A model generated the notes under the pieces. It saw only the letters and a list, made by a program, of their open reading frames with translations. It was not told where the DNA came from and did not search any database. From Martinezella lusitana (lineage in GTDB: Bacteria; Pseudomonadota; Alphaproteobacteria; Rhizobiales; Rhizobiaceae), in NCBI RefSeq assembly GCF_016901135.1, contig NZ_JAFEVL010000045.1:496001-560000 (forward strand): a stretch of DNA of 64,000 bases, read 5' to 3'. Shown here piece after piece: positions 8,989-17,869 of the stretch. Position numbers and translations under genes: made by a program. How positions within the stretch are numbered: the first letter of the stretch is position 1; each line of letters opens with the position of its first letter.

Positions 8989-10008
8989 ATGGCATCTGGG
9001 GGGAGCATGCGATTTGAAGAGGGTTTCGATCGGGCTTTTGTGCCGCTCGAACAAGCCGTCGCGTCCGCACGCATTCCAGGCGGCGTGCTGGGCATGGTCG
9101 ATCTCGACGGCAATCGGCTGGTGCGTGCGGTCGGTTCGGCGCAGAAGGTCCCGAGCGTCAGGCCGATGCTGGTCGATACATGGTTCGATCTTGCCTCGCT
9201 CACCAAGGTCATTTTCACCACACCGCGCATCCTGGCGCTGGCAGAGGCCGGCACTATTGACCTCGATGCGCCGCTGACGACACTTCTGCCCGATCTGCGT
9301 CAGTACAGCGCCGAGGCATGGGAGCGAAAGGTGACCTTTCGCCAATGCCTCGGGCATCAGACGCCTTTTCCGGCGGTCGAGCCGATCTATACTTATGGCC
9401 ACGATCCGGAGCTATTGCGCGCTTTCATCCTGCAGCGCGAATGGCGGGCCGGCCCGCCCGTCTATTCCGACATCAATTTCATTCTTCTTGGCTTCGCGCT
9501 CGAACGCCTGACCGGCCAGACGATCCGCGCCATGGACCCGGGGCCGGGCTTTGCCTTTTCCGTCGCGTCCAATCAGGCGGCCGCGACGGAAGACTGCACG
9601 TGGCGTCATCGCGTCTTGTCGGGCGAAGTCCATGACGATAATTGCTCCGCTCTTCAGGGTGCGGGCCATGCCGGGCTATTCGGAACGGCAGCGGCAATCC
9701 TCGATTTTGCCGGGGGCCTGCTCGATGGCAGCGGCGTATCAGCCCGCTCGATCGCATTGATGCGCGCACCGCTTTCGGCCACGCGCACGCATGGCTGGGA
9801 GCGTACCCATAACGGCTGGTCTGGCGGGACGTTGTGTTCGCCAGAGACGATCGGCCACACAGGGTTCACCGGCACTGGCCTCTGGATCGATTTCGACAAG
9901 GGCAGGGCCTGGACCTTGCTCACCAACCGCATTCATCCGACACGCCATTTCGACAGCGGCATCCTGACGCTTCGTCAAACTGTCGGCGATCTCGTCAACG
10001 CAGCTTAG
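8989..10008 (+). CDS. Serine hydrolase, beta-lactamase (class C/DD-peptidase) fold
   Basis: The 339-residue protein has the SxxK motif in DLASLTKVIF near residue 70, a YxN-like YSDIN near 158, and HTGFTG in place of KTG near the C-terminus. This is the pattern of the beta-lactamase-related/EstB/DD-peptidase group. No signal peptide is evident, so it probably acts in the cytoplasm. Start ATG 8989 follows GGGAGGT; a second ATG at 9007 is possible. Between a peptide-type importer and anmK it may trim imported muropeptides (amide or ester hydrolysis). That is inference; the substrate is unknown. Confidence 0.75.
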   Translation: MASGGSMRFEEGFDRAFVPLEQAVASARIPGGVLGMVDLDGNRLVRAVGSAQKVPSVRPMLVDTWFDLASLTKVIFTTPRILALAEAGTIDLDAPLTTLLPDLRQYSAEAWERKVTFRQCLGHQTPFPAVEPIYTYGHDPELLRAFILQREWRAGPPVYSDINFILLGFALERLTGQTIRAMDPGPGFAFSVASNQAAATEDCTWRHRVLSGEVHDDNCSALQGAGHAGLFGTAAAILDFAGGLLDGSGVSARSIALMRAPLSATRTHGWERTHNGWSGGTLCSPETIGHTGFTGTGLWIDFDKGRAWTLLTNRIHPTRHFDSGILTLRQTVGDLVNAA

Positions 10009-10018
10009 GAGCCTGATC

Positions 10019-11134
10019 ATGGAACCAATCTGGGCAGTCGGTCTGATGACCGGAACCGTTCTCGACGGCAATATCGATGTTGCCATGCTGAAGACGGATG
10101 GCGAGCGGATCGAGGAATTCGGCCCCTATGTTCTGGCTCCTTATCCCGACTGGATTCGGGCGCTTCTGGAAGAGACACTGCGGCAGGCGCGGGTGTGGAA
10201 CTTCGAAGGCCCCGAACCAGCGATCTTCAAGGAAGCCGAGGAGGCCCTGACGCGGGCTCAGTCGGAGGCTGTCAGGCAATTGGTCGAGAGCAACGGCATG
10301 ACCATGGCCGATATCGGCATTGTCGGCTTTCACGGCCAGACCGTGCTGCATCGGGCACCACAGAAAGATCGGCTGGGGCAGACGCGCCAGCTCGGCGATG
10401 GCGCGTTGATGCGCTCCATCCTCGGCACCAAGGTCGCCTATGATTTCCGCTCCGCCGACATGCGCGCCGGCGGCCAGGGTGCGCCGCTTGCCGCCGCCTA
10501 TCACACCGCCTTGCTGCAGGGCGCCGGTGCAGCAGGCGAGACCGCCATCCTCAATCTCGGCGGCGTTGCCAACATTACCTGGTGGGATGGCGAGGGCAAT
10601 TTCGTTGCCTTCGACACCGGCCCTGCCAATGCACCCCTCAATGATTTCATCAAGTCCCATGGTCTCGGCGAGATGGACCGCGACGGTGCGCTCGGCCGGG
10701 CCGGCAAAGTGAACGAGGCGAGGCTCGAGAAACTGCTGCAGCATCCCTATCTGAGCGCCCGCTATCCGAAGTCGCTGGACCGCTTCGATTTCGGGGCTTC
10801 GATGGCGGATGGTCTGAGCCCCGAAGATGGTGCGGCGACGCTTTCCGCCTTTACCGCCAGCGCCGTCGGCAAGGCGCTCGATCTGTTGCCGCGCCGGCCG
10901 AAGAAAGTCGTCGTCAGCGGCGGCGGCCGTCACAATCCGACGATCATGTCGATGCTGCAAAGCCGCGCCGGCGTCGAGCCGATCTTTGCCGAAGACCTCG
11001 GATGGCGCGGCGATGCGGTCGAAGCAGAGTGTTTCGCATTTCTGGCCGTTCGCGTGCTGCGCGGCTTGCCGATCAGCTTCCCCGGCACGACGGGCGTGCC
11101 CGCGCCGATGCGTGGTGGATGTCTTGCCGAATAG
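10019..11134 (+). CDS. anmK: Anhydro-N-acetylmuramic acid kinase
   Basis: It phosphorylates and hydrolyses 1,6-anhydro-MurNAc to MurNAc-6-phosphate, the substrate of MurQ. The 371-residue length fits. Motifs are GLMTGTVLDGNIDVAML at the N-terminus (family GLMSGTSLDG), GFHGQTVLHRAP, NLGGVANITWW, FDTGPANAPLNDF and VSGGGRHNPTIM. The initial loop reads TVLDGN where most relatives have TSLDGV, a mild variant. A good ribosome-binding site (AGGAG) lies before ATG 10019, 10 bases after the hydrolase gene. With murQ it completes a recycling route from anhydromuropeptides to GlcNAc-6-phosphate. Confidence 0.95.
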   Translation: MEPIWAVGLMTGTVLDGNIDVAMLKTDGERIEEFGPYVLAPYPDWIRALLEETLRQARVWNFEGPEPAIFKEAEEALTRAQSEAVRQLVESNGMTMADIGIVGFHGQTVLHRAPQKDRLGQTRQLGDGALMRSILGTKVAYDFRSADMRAGGQGAPLAAAYHTALLQGAGAAGETAILNLGGVANITWWDGEGNFVAFDTGPANAPLNDFIKSHGLGEMDRDGALGRAGKVNEARLEKLLQHPYLSARYPKSLDRFDFGASMADGLSPEDGAATLSAFTASAVGKALDLLPRRPKKVVVSGGGRHNPTIMSMLQSRAGVEPIFAEDLGWRGDAVEAECFAFLAVRVLRGLPISFPGTTGVPAPMRGGCLAE

Positions 11135-11250
11135 CCGCCTGCCTGTCTGACTGGGCGCTTTATGCCGTCGAAGGTTTTCGTCGCAGTCCATCGATGCTAT
11201 GAAGAGATCGCAATTTTGCGATCGGACGACCTTGGACGGATATCGCACGG

Positions 11251-12201
11251 ATGGCAGGCAGGCAGCATCGAGCAGGCTTTGTCGGCGGCGTGGTCGCCTT
11301 TGCAATTACATGCGTCGTTGTGGCTTCGGCCCTTCGCCCAGCAAACGCCCAGCCGGAATGGAGCGTTGCGCCGCCGGCCTGCGTCTCCGGCCCGATGATC
11401 ACGGATACGGGCGAAACGCTTTGCCTCCGCAGGGAGAGCTATAACCGTGATCTCTGTGCAGCCATCGACTATTTCGCCGGTATCAATCATCTACCGCCGG
11501 ATTATCTGGCCCGGCTGGTCTGGCGCGAGAGCACATTTCGGTCGGATGCCGTCAGCCCGAAGGGCGCTCAAGGCATTGCGCAATTCATGCCGGGCACGGC
11601 AAAGCTGCGCGGCGTCCGCGACAGCTATGATGCGCTCGAGGCGCTGGGCAAGGCAGCCGCCTATCTCGACGAATTGCGCAACCGGTTCGGCAATCTCGGG
11701 CTGGCCGCCGCCGCCTACAATGCCGGCGAAGCTGGCCTCGCGAATTTTCTGAATTCCGGCGATCTTCCCTATGAGACGCGCAGCTATGTGAGCGCGATCA
11801 CCGCGCATACGGTCGAGGAGTGGCGCGATGGACCGCCCGACGTCGCCGCGCCGGCCTTGGACAAGGGCAAGCCCTTTGTCCAATCCTGTGTTGCCCTTGC
11901 TGGCAGTCGGCGGCTGAAACAGGTCGCCTTGGAGCAAGAGCGACCCTGGGCGCCCTGGGGCGCTCAATTGGCAGAGCATTTCCAGGTTAATTCTGCCCGC
12001 AACCTGTTCGCGACAAATATCCGAAAGTTGCAGTCTCCCTTGAATGCAGAAAAGCCGTTGATCGTGCGTCAGCGCAATGCGGATTTTGGCCGGCGCATCC
12101 GCTTTGCGGCGCGCATCGGCCGGCAGACGCGTGCCGAGGCGGATGCCGTTTGTACGCAGGTCCGGCAACAGGGCGGCACTTGCCTGGTGTTCAAGAATTG
12201 A
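11251..12201 (+). CDS. Secreted or membrane-anchored lytic transglycosylase (SLT domain)
   Basis: It cleaves the MurNAc-GlcNAc bond and produces 1,6-anhydromuropeptides, the starting material for the cluster. The 316-residue protein has an N-terminal hydrophobic signal (FVGGVVAFAITCVVVASAL). Its goose-lysozyme-like SLT domain has the catalytic Glu in LVWRESTFRSDAVSPKGAQG, then IAQFMPGTA and AAAYNAGEAG. The C-terminal part (about 200-316) is unassigned and contains a Cys-containing tail. It lies 116 bases after anmK with a weak ribosome-binding site, so it may have its own promoter. Confidence 0.88.
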   Translation: MAGRQHRAGFVGGVVAFAITCVVVASALRPANAQPEWSVAPPACVSGPMITDTGETLCLRRESYNRDLCAAIDYFAGINHLPPDYLARLVWRESTFRSDAVSPKGAQGIAQFMPGTAKLRGVRDSYDALEALGKAAAYLDELRNRFGNLGLAAAAYNAGEAGLANFLNSGDLPYETRSYVSAITAHTVEEWRDGPPDVAAPALDKGKPFVQSCVALAGSRRLKQVALEQERPWAPWGAQLAEHFQVNSARNLFATNIRKLQSPLNAEKPLIVRQRNADFGRRIRFAARIGRQTRAEADAVCTQVRQQGGTCLVFKN

Positions 12202-12361
12202 GTTTGGGGCGCCCCAATACCTGCGTCGTTTGGCCCCGCGGCGCGTATCGATTGTTTTGTCAAGTGCCTATTGGTAGTGCTTTACTCCCTCCTGCCGCAC
12301 GCTTATTCGTTAAGGCCCGGCATTTGGGAGGAAGCCGTCGGGTCAGTCAAAGGAGCGTGCG

Positions 12362-14632
12362 ATGGTGCAGAAACGTGAAGTCCCTGGTATCCGTCCCTAT
12401 AACAGCCCGGCCGGTGGCTGGGGCGCGCTGAAAGCCACCGCCAAGGCGGTCCGCGACCAGATGGATGTCACCGAGGCGCCCGGCCTGCTCCTGCGCACCA
12501 ACAAGCCGGCCGGCTTCGATTGCCCCGGCTGCGCCTGGCCCGACAAGGAACATACCTCAACTTTCCAATTCTGTGAAAACGGTGCGAAAGCAGTCACCTG
12601 GGAAGCGACGAACAAGCGCGTGACGCCGGATTTCTTCGCCGAGCATACGGTCAGCGAACTTCTGACGTGGAGCGATCACGAACTCGAAAATGCCGGCCGG
12701 CTGACGCATCCATTGGTCTATGACCGCGCAACCGACACCTATCGGCCGGTCGCCTGGGAAGACGCCTTTGCCCGTATCGGCGAGGTCATGCGCAGCATGC
12801 CCAATCCGGATATGGTAGAATTCTACACCTCGGGCCGCGCCTCCAACGAGGCTGCGTTCCTCTTCCAGATCTTTGCGCGCGAATACGGCACCAACAATTT
12901 CCCCGATTGCTCGAACATGTGCCATGAGGCGACCAGTGTCGGCCTGCCGCAATCGATCGGCATCGGCAAGGGCACGGTCTCGCTCGACGATTTCGATCTC
13001 TGCGACCTGATCATCTCGATGGGGCACAATCCCGGCACCAACCATCCGCGCATGATGGGCACGCTGCACGAGTGCTCGCGCCGCGGCGTGCCGATCATCG
13101 TGTTCAATCCGCTGAAGGAGCGGGCGCTGGAGCGCTTCGCCGATCCGCAGAGCCCGATCGAAATGGGGACTTTCGGATCGACGCGGATCGCCTCCTCCTA
13201 CTATCAGGTCAAGATCGGCGGCGATGCTGCTGCGCTCAAGGGCATCATGAAGGCCGTTCTGGCGCTTGCCGAGACCTCGGAAGACGTGCTCGATCATGCG
13301 TTCATTGCCGAGCATACCAGCGGCTTCGACGCGTTGGTTGCCGATATCAAGCAGACGGAATGGGCAGATATAGAACGCGTCTCAGGCCTTTCCCGCTCCG
13401 ATCTGGAGCGGGTCGCCGCCGCCTATGCCAAGTCAAAGGCAACGATCGTCGCCTACGGCATGGGCATCACCCAGCATGCGAGGGGCACCGCCAATGTTCA
13501 GCAGATCGCCAATCTTCTGCTGCTGCGCGGCAATTTCGGCAAGCCTGGAGCCGGCATCTGCCCGCTGCGCGGACACTCCAACGTGCAGGGCAATCGTACC
13601 GTCGGGATCACCGAGAAACCGAATGCCGCGCTGATCGAGGGCATTGAGCGCGCCTTCGGCTTCAAGTCCCCGGCCCATCACGGCCATGATGCGGTTGCCG
13701 CCATGCAGGCGATGGCGGAGGGCCGTTCGAAAGTGCTGCTCAGCCTCGGAGGCAATTTTTCGATCGCGCTTCCTGATCCCGAGCTGTGCGCCGAGGGTAT
13801 GCGCAGGCTCGAGCTTGCCGTCCACATGAACACCAAGCTCAACCGCTCCAATCTTCTGATCGGTAAGGAATCCTTCCTGCTGCCGGTGCTTGGCCGCACC
13901 GAAGAGGACGTTCAGGCCACCGGCCCGCAAGCGGTGACGATCGAAGACTCGATGTCGATGGTGCATGCCTCGCAAGGCAGGTTGAAACCGGCCTCCGACC
14001 AGCTGCGTTCCGAGCCGGCCATCGTTGCCGCTATGGCGCAGGCCACCTTACTAGAAAGCAGGGTCGCATGGATGGAGCTCATCAACGATTACGCTCTGAT
14101 CCGCGACAAGATCGAAATCGTCTATCCGGATTTTGCCCGCTATAACGAGCGCATCGGCGTGCCGGGCGGCTTTCGCCTGCCGCTCCCGGCGACGGAACGC
14201 GTCTGGAAGACGCCCTCCGGCAAAGCCGAGTTCAAGCTGTTTGCCGGTCTCAATGAAGATATTTCCTTTTCCGACGCCAGTATTCTCAAGCTCGCGACGA
14301 TCCGGAGCCACGATCAGTACAACACCACGATCTACGGACTCGACGACCGTTATCGCGGCGTATTCGGCCGTCGTGACGTCCTGTTCATGAACGACAAGGA
14401 CCTGACGGCGAAGGGATTGGAGCATGGCGATCTCGTCGAGATCGAGACGGCGCTGCCTTCCGGCGGCAAGCGGTTGTTGAAGCTGACGGCGATTTCCTAC
14501 GATATCTCGGAGGGTTCCGTCGCTGCCTATTATCCGGAAGCCAATTGCCTGATCCCGCTCGACTATCAGGACAAGGAAAGCGGCACGCCTTCCTACAAGT
14601 CCATTCCGGTGCGCATCAGCAAGGCTGCGTGA
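12362..14632 (+). CDS. FdhF/YdeP-family molybdopterin oxidoreductase
   Basis: A 756-residue molybdenum-cofactor oxidoreductase resembling E. coli YdeP and formate-dehydrogenase H-like proteins. The N-terminus carries FDCPGCAWPD (a reduced iron-sulfur site), then EFYTSGRASNEAAFLFQ, SNMCHEATSVGLP, the cofactor segment ISMGHNPGTNHPRM and LRGHSNVQGNRTVGI. The C-terminal MopB-like barrel includes DRYRGVFGRRDVLFMN and AAYYPEANCLIP. There is no Tat signal, so it is cytoplasmic. It is monocistronic with a strong ribosome-binding site (AAAGGAG). YdeP has been linked to acid resistance in E. coli; the real substrate is unknown. The following 22 bases separate it from the convergent guaD. Confidence 0.88.
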   Translation: MVQKREVPGIRPYNSPAGGWGALKATAKAVRDQMDVTEAPGLLLRTNKPAGFDCPGCAWPDKEHTSTFQFCENGAKAVTWEATNKRVTPDFFAEHTVSELLTWSDHELENAGRLTHPLVYDRATDTYRPVAWEDAFARIGEVMRSMPNPDMVEFYTSGRASNEAAFLFQIFAREYGTNNFPDCSNMCHEATSVGLPQSIGIGKGTVSLDDFDLCDLIISMGHNPGTNHPRMMGTLHECSRRGVPIIVFNPLKERALERFADPQSPIEMGTFGSTRIASSYYQVKIGGDAAALKGIMKAVLALAETSEDVLDHAFIAEHTSGFDALVADIKQTEWADIERVSGLSRSDLERVAAAYAKSKATIVAYGMGITQHARGTANVQQIANLLLLRGNFGKPGAGICPLRGHSNVQGNRTVGITEKPNAALIEGIERAFGFKSPAHHGHDAVAAMQAMAEGRSKVLLSLGGNFSIALPDPELCAEGMRRLELAVHMNTKLNRSNLLIGKESFLLPVLGRTEEDVQATGPQAVTIEDSMSMVHASQGRLKPASDQLRSEPAIVAAMAQATLLESRVAWMELINDYALIRDKIEIVYPDFARYNERIGVPGGFRLPLPATERVWKTPSGKAEFKLFAGLNEDISFSDASILKLATIRSHDQYNTTIYGLDDRYRGVFGRRDVLFMNDKDLTAKGLEHGDLVEIETALPSGGKRLLKLTAISYDISEGSVAAYYPEANCLIPLDYQDKESGTPSYKSIPVRISKAA

Positions 14633-14654
14633 GCAAGGCTTTGCGTAAAGCGGG

Positions 14655-16013
14655 CTAGACGCTGCGGCCACCGACCCAGGTGGCCGCAATGTTCGGTCGC
14701 GAGGCGGTGTAAATGATCTTCTGCAGGATGCCTTCCCTGGCATCGCGATCCTCGAACAGCCGCACCGTGCCCTTCTCATGGGCGGTGTCGATGACGATGG
14801 CATCGAACTGATAGCCTGATGTAAACTGACCGACCGGCAGATTGAGTGCCGCGCCGCCGCCGGCCGTTGCGATATGAAAGGCATCGCGGAAATCGATCTG
14901 CGCCGGTCCGAATGTGGAACGGCTTTCGGCCGGCACGTTCGGATCGACACCGCTTTGCAACATCCTCGAGGCAAGGATCGCGCCGCGGGCGTTTTCCAAC
15001 ATCGAAGCGCTCGGCCCACCGGAAATATCCGTGCCGAGGCCGACATGCAGCCCCTTTTCCAGCGCCGCTCGCAAGGGAAAGACCGCATTGGCGAAATAGA
15101 CGTTCGAAAGCGGACAATGCGCAACGGCGGCATCGCGCGCCTTGATCGTCTCCATATCCCTAGTGGTCAGGAAATTCGCATGCGCCAGCACCGTGCCGCG
15201 GGCAAGCAGGCCGAAGCGGTCCAGGCTCTCCGTATCCGTCGTGCCGTGGCGGGCTAGCACGTAACCATGTGCCCAATCGCTTTCCGAACAATGGGTCTGC
15301 ACATGGCAGCCGCATTCCCGGGCAATCGCGCCGAGCCCTTCGAGCGTCGCATCCGTGCAGGAGGGAATGAAGCGCGGCGTTACCACAGGAAGGACGCGGC
15401 TCTCGCTGTTGTCGGGATGGCCGCGCACATAATCGATGAGCGCGCGAGTGCCTTCCAGCGCGGCATCGGTCGAGGCGTCGCGATAGTAGTCGGGGCATTC
15501 CTGCGGATTGTCCATCGCCACCTTGCCGATCAGGGCGCGCTGGCCCCTTTCGAGGCAGATATCGACCAACGCCCGCGTCGCCTCCTGATGGATGGTGGCG
15601 AAATACAGCGCCGTCGTCGTGCCGTTGGCAAGGAGGTCGTCGACCAGCAGGCCGTAGACATGGCGTGCGAAGACAAGGTCCTCATAGCGCGCCTCCAGCG
15701 GGAACGTGTGTTTCTGCAGCCAGACTTCCAGCGGCACGTCGAGCGCGTCGCCGAGTTGCGGATATTGCGGCGCATGCACATGCAGGTCGACGAAACCTGG
15801 CAACAGATAGGAGCCGATTGGCAGCGTCACCAATTCACCGGTGGCTTCGCGGGCGTCACGAATGGTCCGATAGTTGGGGTCACCGTAACGATGGATCGCC
15901 TTGATCGCGCCTGCTGCATCGATCTCGATCAGCACGTCATCCAGAATGTCGATCTTGCCGCGCACGGGCGAATGAAAGCCCGATGCGCTCAGGGTCTTGC
16001 CACGCAAATCCAT
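14655..16013 (-). CDS. guaD: Guanine deaminase
   Basis: It converts guanine to xanthine and ammonia in purine catabolism. The 452-residue amidohydrolase has the metal-binding PGFVDLHVHAPQYPQLG near residue 72, the guaD-type VWLQKHTFPLE, VTPRFIPSCTD, THCSESDWAHGYV and VAHCPLSNVYF, and ends the metal site with LGTDISGGPS. It is the last gene of the leftward unit that starts at the importer receptor (21685) and lies 14 bases after the oxygenase subunit gene, so it is probably co-transcribed. Xanthine would be its product; no xanthine dehydrogenase lies in the window. Confidence 0.95.
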   Translation of the reverse strand: MDLRGKTLSASGFHSPVRGKIDILDDVLIEIDAAGAIKAIHRYGDPNYRTIRDAREATGELVTLPIGSYLLPGFVDLHVHAPQYPQLGDALDVPLEVWLQKHTFPLEARYEDLVFARHVYGLLVDDLLANGTTTALYFATIHQEATRALVDICLERGQRALIGKVAMDNPQECPDYYRDASTDAALEGTRALIDYVRGHPDNSESRVLPVVTPRFIPSCTDATLEGLGAIARECGCHVQTHCSESDWAHGYVLARHGTTDTESLDRFGLLARGTVLAHANFLTTRDMETIKARDAAVAHCPLSNVYFANAVFPLRAALEKGLHVGLGTDISGGPSASMLENARGAILASRMLQSGVDPNVPAESRSTFGPAQIDFRDAFHIATAGGGAALNLPVGQFTSGYQFDAIVIDTAHEKGTVRLFEDRDAREGILQKIIYTASRPNIAATWVGGRSV

Positions 16014-16027
16014 CGCTATTCTCTGTT

Positions 16028-16885
16028 TCAGGCAGCCATCATGGTGGTGCCGTAGGTAATGCCCTTTTCCTTCAACCAGCGCCGATAGGCAATCGAGGTG
16101 GCGTCGGCGCGAGTCGGGATTTCCGCCCGCGGCTCCAGCGGTAGCAGCACCGGGCGCTGGTTTTCAAGAATGATGCGGTCCTGCAGGAAAATGAGTTGCT
16201 GGAAATGGACCAGCTCCGTCGTCGTCGAGACGTCGTCGATCAGGAACATGACCGGATGGGCGCGGCAACGATCCGGGTCCAGCGGCTGCACGAAAAGGCA
16301 GATGACGTCCCAACGATTGGCGGCGTTCGGACAGGTCTTGTAGAGCAGCGTCGCAAACGGCGTCATCACCCTGTAGATGTAGTCCGTCATGATGCCTTCA
16401 CTGGCCGAAAGTGCTGCCTGTGGCTGGAAGAACTGGCAATTCGTTGCCCAGACCTCGTCGACGTCGCGGCGGATCTCGACATTGTACTGTGCCACTTCGG
16501 TGTGCGGCTCGGCGCCGAGAATATCGGTGTGAACGAACGGAAAATGCGCCAGATCGAGGAAATTTTCCACGATCCGAAGCCCGGAGGCGCGCACCGCCAC
16601 CGTGCCGCAATTGACCACGCGGCGATCCGGCTCATCGGCTTCTGGTAGGTCGAACAATCCACCGGCCGGCGTGCCGAGCGTCGTCCAGACGAGGCCGAAG
16701 CGGCGGATCAGCGGCAATGGCTCGACGCGTCCCTCGGCATTTAAGACCAGCGTCCCGTCATTCGATCGCGTCACGGTAAGGTCGGTGCCGAGAAGACGGT
16801 TCACCGAAGTTCCGAACGGAATCTCAGTTTCCGTTTCCAGCGCATACCATTGATCGAGGGCTGCCTTGTCCAAACACTGGCTCAT
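16028..16885 (-). CDS. Rieske-oxygenase catalytic subunit lacking the [2Fe-2S] segment
   Basis: A 285-residue VanA-like ring-hydroxylase protein. The mononuclear-iron site is clear: ENFLDLAHFPFVH near residues 107-119 (Asp111, His114, His119). Residues 12-71 look like the start and end of a Rieske domain (WYALETETEIPFG, LLGTDLTVTRSNDGTLVL, then RRFGLVWTTLG). The usual middle part, CxH...CxxH, about 45-50 residues, is missing between L48 and R61, with no frameshift. A stand-alone Rieske protein is encoded divergently at 22168. It lies between the purine/nucleoside importer and guaD, suggesting hydroxylation of a purine-like heterocycle. Good ribosome-binding site (AAGGAG). Confidence 0.85.
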   Translation of the reverse strand: MSQCLDKAALDQWYALETETEIPFGTSVNRLLGTDLTVTRSNDGTLVLNAEGRVEPLPLIRRFGLVWTTLGTPAGGLFDLPEADEPDRRVVNCGTVAVRASGLRIVENFLDLAHFPFVHTDILGAEPHTEVAQYNVEIRRDVDEVWATNCQFFQPQAALSASEGIMTDYIYRVMTPFATLLYKTCPNAANRWDVICLFVQPLDPDRCRAHPVMFLIDDVSTTTELVHFQQLIFLQDRIILENQRPVLLPLEPRAEIPTRADATSIAYRRWLKEKGITYGTTMMAA

Positions 16886-16918
16886 GCGAGGCTCCTTTTT
16901 CTTGTCCGGCGATGCACT

Positions 16919-17854
16919 TTAGCGGACATCGCGATAATAGGGCAGGCCGATGGCGGCCGGGGCCGCCATGATGCGGCGCATGCGCTGCCATGCCAGCACC
17001 GGCACGATGATGAAGGCCATCGTGCCGAGATAGGGCAACATTGACAGAAAGGCGGGTGCGATCGGCCAGCCGCGCGCCTGGCCGACGAAGCCGAGCGCGG
17101 TGATGAGGCCGAACAGCAAGCCTGACAGAACGGCCGGGATCGGCCGGTAGCCGGCAAAGATCACCAGCGCCACCGCGATCCAGCCGCGACCGGCGACGAC
17201 CCCGTCGGACCAGGACGGCACGAAAGCGAGCGTCAGGTAGGCACCCGCGCCGGCGGCAAGGGCTGAGCCGGCCATGACATAGGCGCAGCGAATGAGGTTG
17301 ACCGAAATGCCGGCCGCGTCCGCCGCTGCCGGGTTTTCGCCGACGGCGCGCAGATTGAGGCCGTGGCGCGTGCGGAACATGACGTAGCTCAGCACGACAG
17401 GCAGGATGATATAGATCAGATAGACGAGGATGTTCTGCGAGAAGAAGGCTTTGCCGAGGATCGGAAGATCGCTGAGGAGGGGGATCTCGATGCCGGAAAA
17501 GGTAGCGCGTGCCGGCATGCCGGAATAGGCGCGGCCGATGCTGGAGGCGATGCCATTGCCCATCAAAGTCAGCGCCAGGCCGCAGAGGACCTGGTTGGCA
17601 CGCAGGAGAACGGTGGCTACGGCGAAGATCGCGCCGAAGAATGCGCCGACCAGCAAGGCTGCGAGGAAACCAAGGGTCGGTGAAGGATAGATGGTGGTTG
17701 CGGCAATGCCCGTCAGCGCCCCCATCGCCATCAGGCCCTCGACGCCGAGATTGACGACGCCGACCCGTTCGGCCAGCACTTCGCCGAGAGCGGCAAGCGC
17801 CAGCACGCCGCCTGCGAGAAAGGCTGTGGTCAGGAGGCCGGTGAGAAGATCCAT
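16919..17854 (-). CDS. BMP-type (nucleoside/purine) ABC importer permease 2
   Basis: The 311-residue membrane protein belongs to the permease family shared by ribose- and nucleoside-type importers (BPD_transp_2; YufQ/NupQ-like). It begins with a hydrophobic span leading into LAALGEVLAERVGVVNLGVEGLMAMGA, the diagnostic segment of this subgroup. VGENPAAADAAGISVNLIR is the ATPase-contact loop. About nine membrane segments are apparent. It sits 15 bases after permease 1 and 33 before the oxygenase subunit gene in one leftward unit. Confidence 0.9.
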   Translation of the reverse strand: MDLLTGLLTTAFLAGGVLALAALGEVLAERVGVVNLGVEGLMAMGALTGIAATTIYPSPTLGFLAALLVGAFFGAIFAVATVLLRANQVLCGLALTLMGNGIASSIGRAYSGMPARATFSGIEIPLLSDLPILGKAFFSQNILVYLIYIILPVVLSYVMFRTRHGLNLRAVGENPAAADAAGISVNLIRCAYVMAGSALAAGAGAYLTLAFVPSWSDGVVAGRGWIAVALVIFAGYRPIPAVLSGLLFGLITALGFVGQARGWPIAPAFLSMLPYLGTMAFIIVPVLAWQRMRRIMAAPAAIGLPYYRDVR

Positions 17855-17869
17855 GGTCTCTTGTCCTTA

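Noticed and set aside
12204..12217. Palindrome TTGGGGCGCCCCAA just after the transglycosylase stop
   Set aside because: It has no loop space and no T-run, so it is a poor terminator, and its position right after a stop does not suggest an operator.
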